Origin: Pseudomonas umsongensis
Lineage (GTDB): Bacteria > Pseudomonadota > Gammaproteobacteria > Pseudomonadales > Pseudomonadaceae
DNA length: 64,000 nucleotides
NCBI RefSeq assembly: GCF_002236105.1
Contig: NZ_NIWU01000006.1
Coordinates: 248,001 to 312,000 of the forward strand
Direction of reading: 5' to 3'
Shown here piece after piece: positions 13,712 to 23,601 of the stretch. Under the pieces are notes generated by a model. That model ran no database searches and was not told where the DNA came from. It saw only the letters and a program-made list of their open reading frames with translations. The translations under genes and the position numbers were made by a program. How positions within the stretch are numbered: position 1 is the stretch's first letter; the number at the start of each line of letters is the position of its first letter.

Positions 13712-16700
13712 ATGAACCTGCCCATCCCCGTCGACAGTGCCTTGGCCGGCTTCCACCCCGCCGTCAGCGCCTGGTTCAGCAAGACTTTCGCGACGGTCAC
13801 CGCCGCCCAGGCCCGGGCGTGGCCGCTGATCCGCCAGCGCCGCTCGACCCTGATTGCCGCACCCACCGGTTCCGGCAAGACCCTCACCGCCTTCCTCGCC
13901 GTGATCGACGACCTGGTCCACCGTGGCCTGGAAACCCTCGAAGGCTTGCCTGACGAAACCCTGGTGGTCTACGTTTCGCCGCTCAAGGCGCTGTCCAACG
14001 ACATCCAGATCAACCTGCAAAACCCGTTGGCCGGTATCAGCGAACAGTTGAGGGTGATGGGCCTGCCCGAGTTGCGCATCAGCACCGCCGTGCGCACCGG
14101 CGATACACCGCAAAAAGACCGCTCGGCGATGCGCAAGACCGCGCCGCACATTCTGGTCACCACCCCGGAATCGCTGTACGTGCTGCTCGGCTCCGACTCA
14201 GGCCGAAAAATGCTCGGCACCGCACGCACGGTGATCGTCGACGAAATCCACGCCATCGCCGCCAGTAAGCGCGGCAGCCACCTGGCCCTGAGCCTGGAAC
14301 GCTTGCAGGCGTTGTGCGCCGAACCGCTGGTGCGCATCGGCCTGTCGGCCACGCAAAATCCCATAGAAGCGGTATCGCGCTTTCTGGTCGGCCGCGATCG
14401 GGACTGCGAAATCATCGACATCGGCCATGCCCGCCCACGAGATCTGGGCATCGAGGTTCCACCCGTGCCGCTGTCGGCGGTGATGGCGAACGATGTCTGG
14501 GAACTGGTCTATGACCGTCTGGCCGCCCTGGCCCGCGAGCACCGCACTACGCTGGTGTTCGTCAATACGCGGCGCCTGGCCGAACGCCTGAGTCGGCACC
14601 TGAGCGAATGCTTGGGCAAGGACGCCGTGGCCGCCCACCACGGCAGCCTGGCCAAGGAGTTTCGCCTGGACGCCGAACAGCGGCTCAAGCGCGGCGAGCT
14701 GCAAGTGTTGATCGCCACCGCGTCGCTGGAATTGGGCATCGACATTGGCGACGTCGACCTGGTGTGCCAGATCGCCTCGCCGCGCTCGATTGCCGGCTTT
14801 TTGCAAAGGGTTGGACGCTCCGGACACCAGGTCGGCGGCACGCCCAAGGGCCGTTTGTTCGCGACCACCCGCGACGACCTGATTGAATGCGTCGCGCTGC
14901 TCGACTGCGTGCGCCGGGGCGAGCTCGACACCCTGCTGATCCCCGAGGCACCGCTGGATGTCCTGGCGCAACAGATCATCGCCGAAGTCAGTTGCCAGGA
15001 ATGGCCAGAGGACGCTTTGCTGGCGTTGTTCCGGCAGGCCTCGCCCTATGCCGCGCTCGACGAAAAACATTATCAGGCGCTGCTGCGCATGCTTGCCGAG
15101 GGTTACAACGGGCGTCAGGGTATTCGCAGCGCCTATCTGCACCGCGACGCCGTGAACCGTACCCTGCGTGGTCGTCGTGGCGCCAAACTGACGGCCGTGA
15201 CCAGCGGCGGGACGATTCCGGACAACGCCGACTACGCCGTATTGCTGGAGCCGCAAGCGCTGAATATCGGCAGCGTCAATGAAGATTTCGCCGTGGAGAG
15301 CATCGCTGGCGATGTGTTCCAGTTGGGCAATACCTCGTACCGGATCCTGCGGGTCGAAACCGGCAAGGTCCGGGTCGAAGACGCTCAGGGCCAGCCGCCG
15401 ACGATCCCGTTCTGGCTTGGCGAAGCCCCGGGGCGCAGTGCTGAACTGTCGTTTGCCGTAGCGCGCCTGCAGGCCCGACTCGATGAGCTCTTGGGCGCCA
15501 CGCCGGGCAATTTGCAGCCAAGCCTCGATTGGTTGACCGACAACCTCGGCCTGAACCTGGCCAGCGCCGAACAACTGGTCGAATACCTCGCCCGTGCGCG
15601 CCAGTCCCTCGGCGCCCTGCCCTCTCAAGACACGCTGCTGATGGAGCGGTTTTTCGATGAGTCGGGCGGTACGCAACTGATCATCCACAGCCCGTTCGGC
15701 AGCCGCATCAATCGCGCGTGGGGCTTGGCCCTACGCAAGCGTTTTTGCCGCACCTTCAATTTCGAATTGCAGGCGGCCGCCAGCGAGGACGCCATCGTCT
15801 TGTCGTTGTCCACCAGCCACAGCTTTGAACTCGATGAGGTCTGGCGCTATCTGCACAGCAATAGCGCGCAACACATTCTGATCCAGGCCGTGCTCGACGC
15901 GCCGCTGTTCGGTGTGCGCTGGCGCTGGAATGCCGGTGTGGCCCTGGCGTTGCCGCGCTATACCGGCGGGCGCAAGGTCGCGCCGCAGATCCAGCGCATG
16001 AAAAGTGAAGACCTGATCGCCAACGTGTTTCCCGATCAGATTGCCTGCGTGGAAAACCTGGTCGGCGAACGCGAAGTCCCCGACCATCCGCTGGTGGAAC
16101 AAACCCTTGATGATTGCCTGCACGACGCCATGGACAGTGAAGGCTGGCTGGCGCTGTTGCGGCGCATGGAGCGCGGTGAGGTCCGCCTGATCAGCCGAGA
16201 CCTGCCGGCACCCTCGCCGCTGGCGGCGGAAATACTCAGCGCCCGGCCATACACCTTTCTTGACGACGCGCCACTGGAAGAGCGCCGCACACAAGCCGTT
16301 ATCAATCGACGCTGGAGCGAGCCAGAATCCACCGATGACCTTGGTGCGTTGGACGTCGAGGCGATTACCGCCGTGCGCGAAGAAGCCTGGCCGACACCCA
16401 GCGGTGTGGATGAAATGCACGAGGCGTTGATGAGCCTGGCGTGCATCACCGAGGCCGAGGCCAGCGCCAACGCCCCATGGCTCGATTGGCTGGACACCCT
16501 GGCCGACAGCGGCCGCGCCTGCCGCATCAGCCATTCACTTTGGCTGGCGCGGGAACGACTGACCTGCCTGCGGGCCATTTATCCACAGGCTGTCTTGATG
16601 CCAGCGCTGGAAGCGTTGCCGGGGTTCGATGAGCACTGGGAAGTGGACGACGCGGTGCTTGAAGTGATTCGCGCACGGCTCAGCGCGTTTGGTCCATTGC

Positions 16701-18013
16701 CGCTGCAGGCGATCGCCGAGCCGCTCCAATTGCCAGCGACACACGTCACTCGGGCGCTGGCGCTACTCGAACACGAAGGCTACGTGCTGCGCGGCCGGTT
16801 CACTCCGGGCAGCACTGAAGATGAGTGGTGCGAGCGACACCTGCTGGCACGGATTCACCGCTATACGGTCAAGCGCCTGCGCCGGGAAATCGAGCCCGTG
16901 GCCTTGCAGGATTTCATGCGATTTCTGTTCGACTGGCAGCACCTGTCCAACGCCACCCGAGGCCAGGGCAGCTCGATGTTATCGGCCATCAGTGCTCAGT
17001 TCGAAGGCTACCCCGCTGCTGCTTCGGCCTGGGACAGCGACCTGCTGCCCGCGAGGCTCAAAGACTATTCGCCCACCTGGCTCGATGATGCCTGCCGTAG
17101 CGGCAAGTTGGTCTGGACCCGGTTGACCGCACGCAACCGCAGCACCGGCATCGCGCTGCGCAGCACGCCGATCGTGTTGTTGCCGCGTCAGCGGGTCGGT
17201 CTCTGGAGCGACTTGACCGAGCAGACGCCGGTCGGCGAATTGTCGCCCAAGACACAGAAGGTTCACGCCGCCCTCAGCCAGCACGGCGCGCTGTTTTTCG
17301 ATGAGCTGATTCATGAAGCCCACCTGTTGCGCACGGAACTGGAAATCGCCCTGCAGGAACTGGTCGGTGCCGGGTTGGTCAACGCCGACAGCTTTGCCGG
17401 CCTGCGCGCACTGATCACCCCGGCCAGCAAGCGCCAGCAGCGCAGTAGCCGGCGCGGGCGCGGGGCCTTTGTCGGCGGCATGGACGATGCCGGGCGCTGG
17501 GCACTGTTGCGTCGTGGGACTGCCGCGCCAGTGGATAATCCGCGACCGACGCCAACACCCGCAGAGACCCTTGAACACATCGCCATGACCTTGTTGCGCC
17601 GCTACGGTGTGGTGTTCTGGCGATTGCTCGAACGTGAGGCCGATTGGCTGCCGAGCTGGCGAGAATTGCTGCGCACCTTCCATCGCTTGGAGGCGCGCGG
17701 AGAGATTCGGGGCGGGCGCTTTGTCAGTGGCTTGGCGGGCGAACAGTTCGCACTGCCGGAGGCTATTCCACTGCTGCGCGAAGTACGGCGACGACCCCAC
17801 GACGGCAGCTTGATCGCAGTCTGCGGGGTCGATCCGCTGAACCTCGCCGGCACCCTGCTGCCCGGTGCGAAAGTACCGGCGCTGGCGAGTAATCGACTGG
17901 TGTATCGCGATGGTCTGCCGGTGGCTGCGCAGATAGCTGGCAAGCCGTGTTTTTGGCTGGAGCTGGATCAACGGGCTATGGCTGAAGTGCAGAGCAAGCT
18001 GATCCGGCATTGA
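13712..18013 (+). CDS. lhr: ATP-dependent helicase Lhr
   Basis: A 1433-residue large helicase-related protein, a 3'-5' translocase on nucleic acids thought to act in repair. Superfamily 2 motifs are intact: Walker A APTGSGKT (50-57), VYVSPLKALSND (motif Ia), DEIH (near 176-179), GLSATQNP (motif III), TTLVFVNTRRLAERL (IV), ATASLELGIDIGDVDLV (V) and QRVGRSGHQ (VI). After the helicase core come the Lhr-specific winged-helix and beta-barrel part (to about residue 870) and a long C-terminal Lhr-CTD. It is similar in length to E. coli Lhr (1538) and flanked by REP palindromes on both sides, so it is probably its own transcription unit. Confidence 0.96.
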   Translation: MNLPIPVDSALAGFHPAVSAWFSKTFATVTAAQARAWPLIRQRRSTLIAAPTGSGKTLTAFLAVIDDLVHRGLETLEGLPDETLVVYVSPLKALSNDIQINLQNPLAGISEQLRVMGLPELRISTAVRTGDTPQKDRSAMRKTAPHILVTTPESLYVLLGSDSGRKMLGTARTVIVDEIHAIAASKRGSHLALSLERLQALCAEPLVRIGLSATQNPIEAVSRFLVGRDRDCEIIDIGHARPRDLGIEVPPVPLSAVMANDVWELVYDRLAALAREHRTTLVFVNTRRLAERLSRHLSECLGKDAVAAHHGSLAKEFRLDAEQRLKRGELQVLIATASLELGIDIGDVDLVCQIASPRSIAGFLQRVGRSGHQVGGTPKGRLFATTRDDLIECVALLDCVRRGELDTLLIPEAPLDVLAQQIIAEVSCQEWPEDALLALFRQASPYAALDEKHYQALLRMLAEGYNGRQGIRSAYLHRDAVNRTLRGRRGAKLTAVTSGGTIPDNADYAVLLEPQALNIGSVNEDFAVESIAGDVFQLGNTSYRILRVETGKVRVEDAQGQPPTIPFWLGEAPGRSAELSFAVARLQARLDELLGATPGNLQPSLDWLTDNLGLNLASAEQLVEYLARARQSLGALPSQDTLLMERFFDESGGTQLIIHSPFGSRINRAWGLALRKRFCRTFNFELQAAASEDAIVLSLSTSHSFELDEVWRYLHSNSAQHILIQAVLDAPLFGVRWRWNAGVALALPRYTGGRKVAPQIQRMKSEDLIANVFPDQIACVENLVGEREVPDHPLVEQTLDDCLHDAMDSEGWLALLRRMERGEVRLISRDLPAPSPLAAEILSARPYTFLDDAPLEERRTQAVINRRWSEPESTDDLGALDVEAITAVREEAWPTPSGVDEMHEALMSLACITEAEASANAPWLDWLDTLADSGRACRISHSLWLARERLTCLRAIYPQAVLMPALEALPGFDEHWEVDDAVLEVIRARLSAFGPLPLQAIAEPLQLPATHVTRALALLEHEGYVLRGRFTPGSTEDEWCERHLLARIHRYTVKRLRREIEPVALQDFMRFLFDWQHLSNATRGQGSSMLSAISAQFEGYPAAASAWDSDLLPARLKDYSPTWLDDACRSGKLVWTRLTARNRSTGIALRSTPIVLLPRQRVGLWSDLTEQTPVGELSPKTQKVHAALSQHGALFFDELIHEAHLLRTELEIALQELVGAGLVNADSFAGLRALITPASKRQQRSSRRGRGAFVGGMDDAGRWALLRRGTAAPVDNPRPTPTPAETLEHIAMTLLRRYGVVFWRLLEREADWLPSWRELLRTFHRLEARGEIRGGRFVSGLAGEQFALPEAIPLLREVRRRPHDGSLIAVCGVDPLNLAGTLLPGAKVPALASNRLVYRDGLPVAAQIAGKPCFWLELDQRAMAEVQSKLIRH

Positions 18014-18030
18014 TGTTGTCTCATCAGGCC

Positions 18031-18110
18031 CCTTCGCGGGCAAGCCCGCTCCCACATTGGACCGGTGTACATAAATCAATTGTGGGGGCGAGCCTGCTCG
18101 CGAAGAGGCC
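18031..18110. repeat. REP-type inverted repeat
   Basis: CCTTCGCGGGCAAGCCCGC... at 18031-18056 faces TGTGGGGGCGAGCCTGC... at 18081-18106. The arms match with several differences (GGGC versus GAGC types), so this is a composite of two related palindrome variants. It lies between convergent lhr and the mechanosensitive channel gene. Confidence 0.85.
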
Positions 18111-18126
18111 ATCACTGCCAACAAAT

Positions 18127-20256
18127 TTATTGGGGCCGAAGCTGATCCGGCATCAACACCGCCGAATGCCCAGACTCAGCCACCCCATCATTCACAGGTT
18201 CCGCCGCCTGCCTCGGCATCAAGACCTGCTGTGGATAAGTCTGCGCGAAATGCACCTCGGGACTGTTATCCACAAGCTTTTTCAAACGTTGGTTGAATGC
18301 CCGGCTCACCGCATACTGCCCTCCCGACACCGTGCGAAATTGTGCCGTCAAGACCACGCCATTAAGGTCCATTTTGTCGACGCCGAACACATCCAGCGGC
18401 CCTTGCAGGTTGTACCTGAGGAACGGGTCGTCGCTGATCGAATGCCCGGCTTCGCGAATCAGTTCGATGGCCTTGTCGACATCGGTGTCATAGGTGAACT
18501 GCACGGAGAAGAACGCGTAGGCAAATTGCCGCGATTGGTTGGTCACGGCCTTGATCTGGCCAAAGGGCACCGAGTGCACGAACCCTTTGCCGTCGCGCAG
18601 GCGCAGGGTGCGGATGGTCAGGCCTTCGACCGTGCCGGCATGCCCGGAATCGAGCACCACCCAGTCGCCGATCGACAGGGTGTCTTCAATGATGATGAAC
18701 AACCCGGTGATCACATCCTGCACAAGTTGCTGGGAGCCGAAACCGATGGCCAGGCCAATGACCCCGGCACCGGCCAGGAACGGCGCAACATTGATTCCCA
18801 GATTGGCCATGGTGGTGATAGCGCAGATCACCACCAAAATGATTTTGATCGCATTGCGCAGCAACGGCAGGATCGTCTTTACCCGCGTACTTGGCTGGCG
18901 CGCCCCGCGCTTGTTGAGCGGTGGCTTCAAGGCTTCCTGGATCGCCGTGTCCAGCACGACCCAGACCATCCACGTCACCAGGAAGATCAAGCCGATATGG
19001 CTCAACGCGTCACTGATTGCCCGCCCCACCGCATTGCTGACCGCAAAATCGAACAACGACACGCCCCAGATGCGTCCGAGGATATCGATGAACACGATGG
19101 CCATGGCGATACGCAACAACGCGTGGGAGAGGCTCAGGAAGCGCTCTTTGTAGGCGCCACTGCGGCGCACGTCGGATTCGCTACGGGACTTGAACAAGTG
19201 ATGCAACGTGGTGCTGAGAAACACCGTCGCGATCAGCAGCACCGTGGTGAACAGCGCGCTGCGCAACACTTGCTGGTTGTCATCGCCAATGCCGATCAAG
19301 TTGATGACAGACACCAGCACCATCAACAGGATCGGCCAATACCAGAGCCCGGAAAAAATCCGCAGGGTTTCGCGCAACGCCGGCTGCGCCCGCCGCTGGG
19401 CCAGCGGCAGGATGCGGATCACGTGAGCGACCGGACGGCGCATGCGGACCACCAGCAAACCAAAGGAAATCGAGGCCGCCAGCCCGGTAAATACGGCGAT
19501 GCTGCTGGTGAGGTTGTTACCCAGTTGATGGGCGATCTGCGGGCTGGTCAAGGCGTCGCTGAGGGCGACCAGGAAGCCGATCGCGAACAGCGGCCGCGGG
19601 CTGTCCTGGCGAATGATCTGCACCGCCCGGCGCTTGTGCCCGACATTGAACAGCACCACCAGGGACATCACCAACGACGCCGCGAACACCCCACTGCTGG
19701 TGGCATAGGCAAAACACAACGCCAGCGCCCGACCCGCTGACAAAGCCATGAACTGGCTGGCATAGATCGTCAACGGCAGGCTGATCACCGCGGGGAGGCT
19801 GTAGGGCAAGACATACCCAAGCAATGCCTGCCCACGCTCTCGACTGAGCAGCAAGCGATGACGGCACAGGCGTTCGGTCAAGAACTTGCCGAACATCCAG
19901 AGCAGGCCGAAGACACCTGCCCACACCGCCGTCAGCAGCAGGAAATCGCCCGCCACGCTCCAGCTCGAGCGGGCCGATGGACGATTGACCAATTGATCCA
20001 CCTCATCGGCCGCACGATCCGCGCGCAGACGCCAGGCGTCGAGCAGGTCCTTGTTGAAATTGAGCTTGTCCTGGATGCCATCGATGCTTGAACTGATGGC
20101 GCCCAGCAACCCGCCCTGAACCAAGGGTTCAGGATGTGCCGGCGGTGTGGCGGCGGTGGCCGCAGCCGGCACGCCCGGTATCGCCGCCGCTTCCAGTTCC
20201 TCGCTGCCGAAGAACAACAGCGCCCCCATTAATATCGCCGTCTTGAGCCTGATCAA
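18127..20256 (-). CDS. mechanosensitive ion channel of the MscS superfamily (YbiO-like)
   Basis: A roughly 709-residue inner-membrane channel that releases solutes on osmotic downshock. A signal peptide is followed by a periplasmic region, about ten membrane helices and, at the C-terminus, the MscS core: the pore helix VAPFLAGAGVIGLAIGFGSQ, the beta domain DTLSIGDWVVLDSGHAGTVEGL and the following alpha/beta domain. Size and order resemble E. coli YbiO. I place the start at a TTG (20256-20254) because AAAGGAG lies 8 bases before it and because translation then begins with a signal peptide (MIRLKTAILMGALLFFG); an ATG at 20229 is possible, and the frame upstream to 20388 overlaps a foreign remnant. 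Confidence 0.88.
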   Translation of the reverse strand: MIRLKTAILMGALLFFGSEELEAAAIPGVPAAATAATPPAHPEPLVQGGLLGAISSSIDGIQDKLNFNKDLLDAWRLRADRAADEVDQLVNRPSARSSWSVAGDFLLLTAVWAGVFGLLWMFGKFLTERLCRHRLLLSRERGQALLGYVLPYSLPAVISLPLTIYASQFMALSAGRALALCFAYATSSGVFAASLVMSLVVLFNVGHKRRAVQIIRQDSPRPLFAIGFLVALSDALTSPQIAHQLGNNLTSSIAVFTGLAASISFGLLVVRMRRPVAHVIRILPLAQRRAQPALRETLRIFSGLWYWPILLMVLVSVINLIGIGDDNQQVLRSALFTTVLLIATVFLSTTLHHLFKSRSESDVRRSGAYKERFLSLSHALLRIAMAIVFIDILGRIWGVSLFDFAVSNAVGRAISDALSHIGLIFLVTWMVWVVLDTAIQEALKPPLNKRGARQPSTRVKTILPLLRNAIKIILVVICAITTMANLGINVAPFLAGAGVIGLAIGFGSQQLVQDVITGLFIIIEDTLSIGDWVVLDSGHAGTVEGLTIRTLRLRDGKGFVHSVPFGQIKAVTNQSRQFAYAFFSVQFTYDTDVDKAIELIREAGHSISDDPFLRYNLQGPLDVFGVDKMDLNGVVLTAQFRTVSGGQYAVSRAFNQRLKKLVDNSPEVHFAQTYPQQVLMPRQAAEPVNDGVAESGHSAVLMPDQLRPQ

Positions 20257-20316
20257 GGCATCCGCTCCTTTGGATAGGACTGTAAGGAACTGATCGAGAA
20301 ATGCCGGACTAGTTCG

Positions 20317-20475
20317 GTGTTGGCCGGTAAATGCCAAGCGCCGGGCTACGCGCTGATCCTGTCGCGGATCGTCACCGGCCTGGCGCACGGGGTGTTTTTC
20401 TCGATTGGCTCGACAATCGCCACCAGTCTAGTGCCCAAGGAAAAAGCCGCCAGCGCGATCGCCAGCAAACCGGCC
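20317..20475 (+). pseudogene. remnant of an MFS transporter gene
   Basis: Translation from 20317 gives APGYALILSRIVTGLAHG followed by VFFSIGSTIATSLVPKEKAA, which I recognise as the transmembrane 4 region of AraJ/SotB-type drug or sugar efflux MFS proteins. Homology ends at about 20470; no start, upstream helices or downstream ten helices are present. The rest of the 332-base gap between the channel gene and the DUF72 gene (20476-20588) shows no recognisable gene beyond a likely promoter. Confidence 0.7.
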
Positions 20476-20588
20476 CCTACGGGTATTGCGTTGATGTATG
20501 AAATGCATACCGTCCGTAGTCCCACCGAAACTTTCGTCAACCTCTGGCAGTCATCAAAAGATCAGGGGGCAGTCAGACGGGAGGCGAC

Positions 20589-21515
20589 ATGGCGGCGATT
20601 CATATTGGCATTTCAGGTTGGCGCTATACGCCCTGGCGGGGGGATTTCTACCCGAAGGGACTGGCCCAGAGGCGCGAATTGCAATTCGCCTCACGGGCAG
20701 TCAACAGCATCGAAATCAATGGGTCGTTCTACGCCCTGCAGCGGCCCGAACGCTATGCCCAGTGGTATGCCGAAACCCCGGAGCACTTTGTGTTCAGCGT
20801 CAAGGCGCCGCGCTTCATCACCCATATCAAGCGTCTGCGTGACATCCATAAACCCCTGGCGAATTTTTTCGCCTCCGGCGTCCTGGAACTCAAGGAAAAA
20901 CTCGGACCGTTTCTATGGCAGTTTCCCCCCAACTTCAAATTCGACGCCGCACTGTTCGAGAGCTTCCTCGAGCAATTGCCCCACGACACGGAGCAGGCCG
21001 CTGCCCTTGCCCGCCAGCACGACGCCCATGTGAACGGCCACGCCAGCCTTAAGACAAGCAAGAAAAAGCCCTTGCGCCATGCCGTGGAAATCCGCAACGA
21101 CAGCTTCATCGATCCGGCATTTGTCCGCCTGCTCAAACGCTACAACACGGCCCTGGTGATTGCCGACACCGCCGGTAAATGGCCCTATCGCGAAGACCTC
21201 ACCAGCGACTTCGTGTACCTGCGCCTGCACGGTGCCGAAGAGCTCTACGCCAGTGGCTACACCCCTCAGGCACTGAAGCGTTGGGGTGACCGGATCGATG
21301 CCTGGCATCATGGTCGGCAACCGGCTGATCCCCACCTGATCGCACCTCGCCTCAAACCCAGGGTGCGAAAGTCTCGAGAAGTTTTCTGCTACTTCGATAA
21401 CGACATCAAGGTCCGCGCGCCCTTCGATGCGCGCCGTTTGCTGGCACGCTTCGACCTCGACAAAGAGCTGCTCACCGCCCCCGGTGAGCCCGCTGCGGAA
21501 GGGGTGCTGCCATGA
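20589..21515 (+). CDS. DUF72 family protein (YecE-like)
   Basis: A 308-residue TIM-barrel-like protein of unknown activity. Family markers are HIGISGWRYTPWRGDFYPKG at the N-terminus, SIEINGSFYALQRPERYAQW, FVFSVKAPRFITHIKRL, the central LGPFLWQFPPNFKFD, AVEIRNDSF and FVYLRLHG, and the C-terminal CYFDNDIKV. A GGGAGG Shine-Dalgarno lies just before the start. It overlaps the ybhP-like gene by four bases, placing it first in a four-gene operon for membrane phospholipid functions. Confidence 0.93.
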   Translation: MAAIHIGISGWRYTPWRGDFYPKGLAQRRELQFASRAVNSIEINGSFYALQRPERYAQWYAETPEHFVFSVKAPRFITHIKRLRDIHKPLANFFASGVLELKEKLGPFLWQFPPNFKFDAALFESFLEQLPHDTEQAAALARQHDAHVNGHASLKTSKKKPLRHAVEIRNDSFIDPAFVRLLKRYNTALVIADTAGKWPYREDLTSDFVYLRLHGAEELYASGYTPQALKRWGDRIDAWHHGRQPADPHLIAPRLKPRVRKSREVFCYFDNDIKVRAPFDARRLLARFDLDKELLTAPGEPAAEGVLP

Positions 21516-22309
21516 GCGTTTCCGACCCGGTTGGCACCACCGACGAGCAGGCGACCATCGATACCACGGTGCATCGTTTCACCGTACTGACGGTCAACAC
21601 CCACAAGGGCTTCACGGCGTTGAACCGGCGATTCATCCTGCCTGAACTGCGCGAGGCGGTGCGCAGTGTCTCCGCCGACGTGGTGTTTCTGCAGGAGGTA
21701 CACGGCACCCACGAGCATCACCACAAGCGCTACGACAACTGGCCAGCGATGCCCCAGTACGAATTCCTCGCGGACACCCTCTGGCCGCAGTTTGCCTACG
21801 GACGCAATGCGGTCTATCCGGCAGGTGATCACGGCAACGCCTTGCTGTCGAAATTCCAGATCGTTCGGCACGACAACCTCGACGTGTCCATCAGCGGACA
21901 CGAGAACCGCGGCATTTTGCATTGCGTGTTGCGCCTGCCGGGAGAGGGCCCGGAGGTGCATGCCATTTGCGTCCATCTTGGCTTGCGCGAAACCCATCGC
22001 AATGAACAACTCAAGTTACTGGGCCGCCGCCTTGAGTCGTTGCCAGGCGACGCCCCGGTGATTGTCGCCGGTGATTTCAACGACTGGCGCCAACGCGCCG
22101 ATGCCCTGCTCCAGCCCTGTGGTCTGCGCGAAGTGTTCGCCGAGCACCACGGCAAGCCGGCGCGCAGTTTCCCCGCGCGATTGCCGACCTTGCGCCTGGA
22201 CCGTATCTACGTACGTAACCTCAAGGCCAGCCATCCGCAGGTATTGGCGAACCGTCCCTGGTCACACCTGTCGGATCACGCACCGTTGTCGGTGGAGATC
22301 GAGCTATGA
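21512..22309 (+). CDS. ybhP: endonuclease/exonuclease/phosphatase family protein (YbhP-like)
   Basis: A 265-residue metal-dependent phosphoesterase of the DNase I/EEP fold. Key residues are in LTVNTHKGF (Asn), VVFLQEVHG (Glu), HLGLRETHR, VIVAGDFNDWR (Asp/Asn pair) and LSDHAPLSVEI (terminal Asp-His). The substrate is not known; the next two genes match ybhO (clsB) and ybhN, the same order as in E. coli, so a phospholipid or membrane role is likely. It overlaps both neighbours by four bases. Confidence 0.9.
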   Translation: MSVSDPVGTTDEQATIDTTVHRFTVLTVNTHKGFTALNRRFILPELREAVRSVSADVVFLQEVHGTHEHHHKRYDNWPAMPQYEFLADTLWPQFAYGRNAVYPAGDHGNALLSKFQIVRHDNLDVSISGHENRGILHCVLRLPGEGPEVHAICVHLGLRETHRNEQLKLLGRRLESLPGDAPVIVAGDFNDWRQRADALLQPCGLREVFAEHHGKPARSFPARLPTLRLDRIYVRNLKASHPQVLANRPWSHLSDHAPLSVEIEL

Positions 22310-23601
22310 GCATCCCGTCGATGGAAAAAAACACGCTGGAAAGAACCATTGCCGCACCGCCCATTAGCGAGCCGGCAGCCGTCGACGTCGAGTACGGTTG
22401 GCAAGGCAACAATCGGGTCCAACTGCTGGAAAATGGCGAAGCCTATTTCCCTAGAGTGTTCGAGGCGATGCGCCAGGCCACCACCGAAATCCTCCTGGAA
22501 ACCTTCATTGTGTTCGAGGACAAAGTCGGTGAAGAATTGAAGGAGGTGCTGATCGAGGCGGCACAACGGGGTGTCCGCGTGACTGCCAGCTTCGACGGGT
22601 TTGGCTGCGGAGAACTGACTGCCGATTATCTTTCCGCCCTGAGCGGTGCTGGCGTGCATTTACAGATGTTCGACCCGGCACCCAAGCGCCTGGGCATCCG
22701 CACCAACTGGTTTCGACGCCTGCACCGCAAGATCGTGGTAGTGGACGGGACGATTGCGTTCATTGGCGGGATCAACTTCTCCGCCGATCATCTGGCCGAT
22801 TTCGGCCCCGAAGCCAAGCAGGATTATTCGGTTGAAGTGCAAGGCCCGGCGGTGGCCGACATTCACCACTTTGCCCTGCTGCAATGCGGTCGCCCGGCCC
22901 GCGCCAAATACTGGTGGCAACGGCGTCGACAACGGCGTTCGGAATTGGCCGTCACCGATCACGACGGTCAGGTACGACTGGTGTACCGCGATAACGCCGA
23001 GCACGCGACCGACATCGAAGAGGTCTACCGCCTGGCGCTGCGCACGGCGCAGCGGCGCGTGGTCATTGCCAACGCCTACTTCTTCCCAGGCTACAGGTTG
23101 CTGCGCGAAATCCGCAACGCCGCGCGCCGCGGCGTAGAAGTGCGCCTGATCCTGCAGGGACAGCCGGACATGTTGGTGGCCAAACTCGCGGCGCGCATGA
23201 CTTACGATTACCTGCTCAAGTCCGGGGTGAAAATCTTCGAATACTGCGACCGGCCACTGCACGGCAAAGTCGCGCTGGTGGACGAAGACTGGAGCACAGT
23301 CGGCTCCAGCAACCTCGACCCGCTGAGCCTGTCGATGAACCTGGAGGCCAACGTGTTGATCCGTGACCGCGCGTTCAACCGCGACCTGTTCGATCGGCTT
23401 GAAGAACTCAGCGACAACCATTGCAAGGCCATGTCGGTGGACGAGGCCCCACGCGGGCGCATCTGGCACATGACCGTGGGCTTTCTGGTGTTCCATTTCC
23501 TACGCCATTTCCCGGCATGGGCCGGTTGGCTGCCAGCGCACAAACCACGCTTGAAAACGTTCACCCCACCGACCGGGAGCGATCAACATGAGCCGCACTG
23601 A
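22306..23601 (+). CDS. clsB: cardiolipin synthase B
   Basis: A 431-residue phospholipase-D superfamily enzyme making cardiolipin from phosphatidylglycerol. Two HKD motifs are present: HRKIVVVDGTIAFIGG from H140 and HGKVALVDEDWSTVGSSN from H319, each with Lys and Asp in register. There are no N-terminal membrane helices, which separates ClsB from ClsA. It overlaps the upstream ybhP-like stop by four bases, and the downstream ybhN-like gene starts 14 bases before its end. Confidence 0.95.
   Translation: MSIPSMEKNTLERTIAAPPISEPAAVDVEYGWQGNNRVQLLENGEAYFPRVFEAMRQATTEILLETFIVFEDKVGEELKEVLIEAAQRGVRVTASFDGFGCGELTADYLSALSGAGVHLQMFDPAPKRLGIRTNWFRRLHRKIVVVDGTIAFIGGINFSADHLADFGPEAKQDYSVEVQGPAVADIHHFALLQCGRPARAKYWWQRRRQRRSELAVTDHDGQVRLVYRDNAEHATDIEEVYRLALRTAQRRVVIANAYFFPGYRLLREIRNAARRGVEVRLILQGQPDMLVAKLAARMTYDYLLKSGVKIFEYCDRPLHGKVALVDEDWSTVGSSNLDPLSLSMNLEANVLIRDRAFNRDLFDRLEELSDNHCKAMSVDEAPRGRIWHMTVGFLVFHFLRHFPAWAGWLPAHKPRLKTFTPPTGSDQHEPH

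Noticed and set aside
20257..20388. N-terminal extension of the mechanosensitive channel to 20388
   Set aside because: The stretch overlaps the MFS remnant and would bury the signal peptide; the TTG at 20256 has a good ribosome-binding site.
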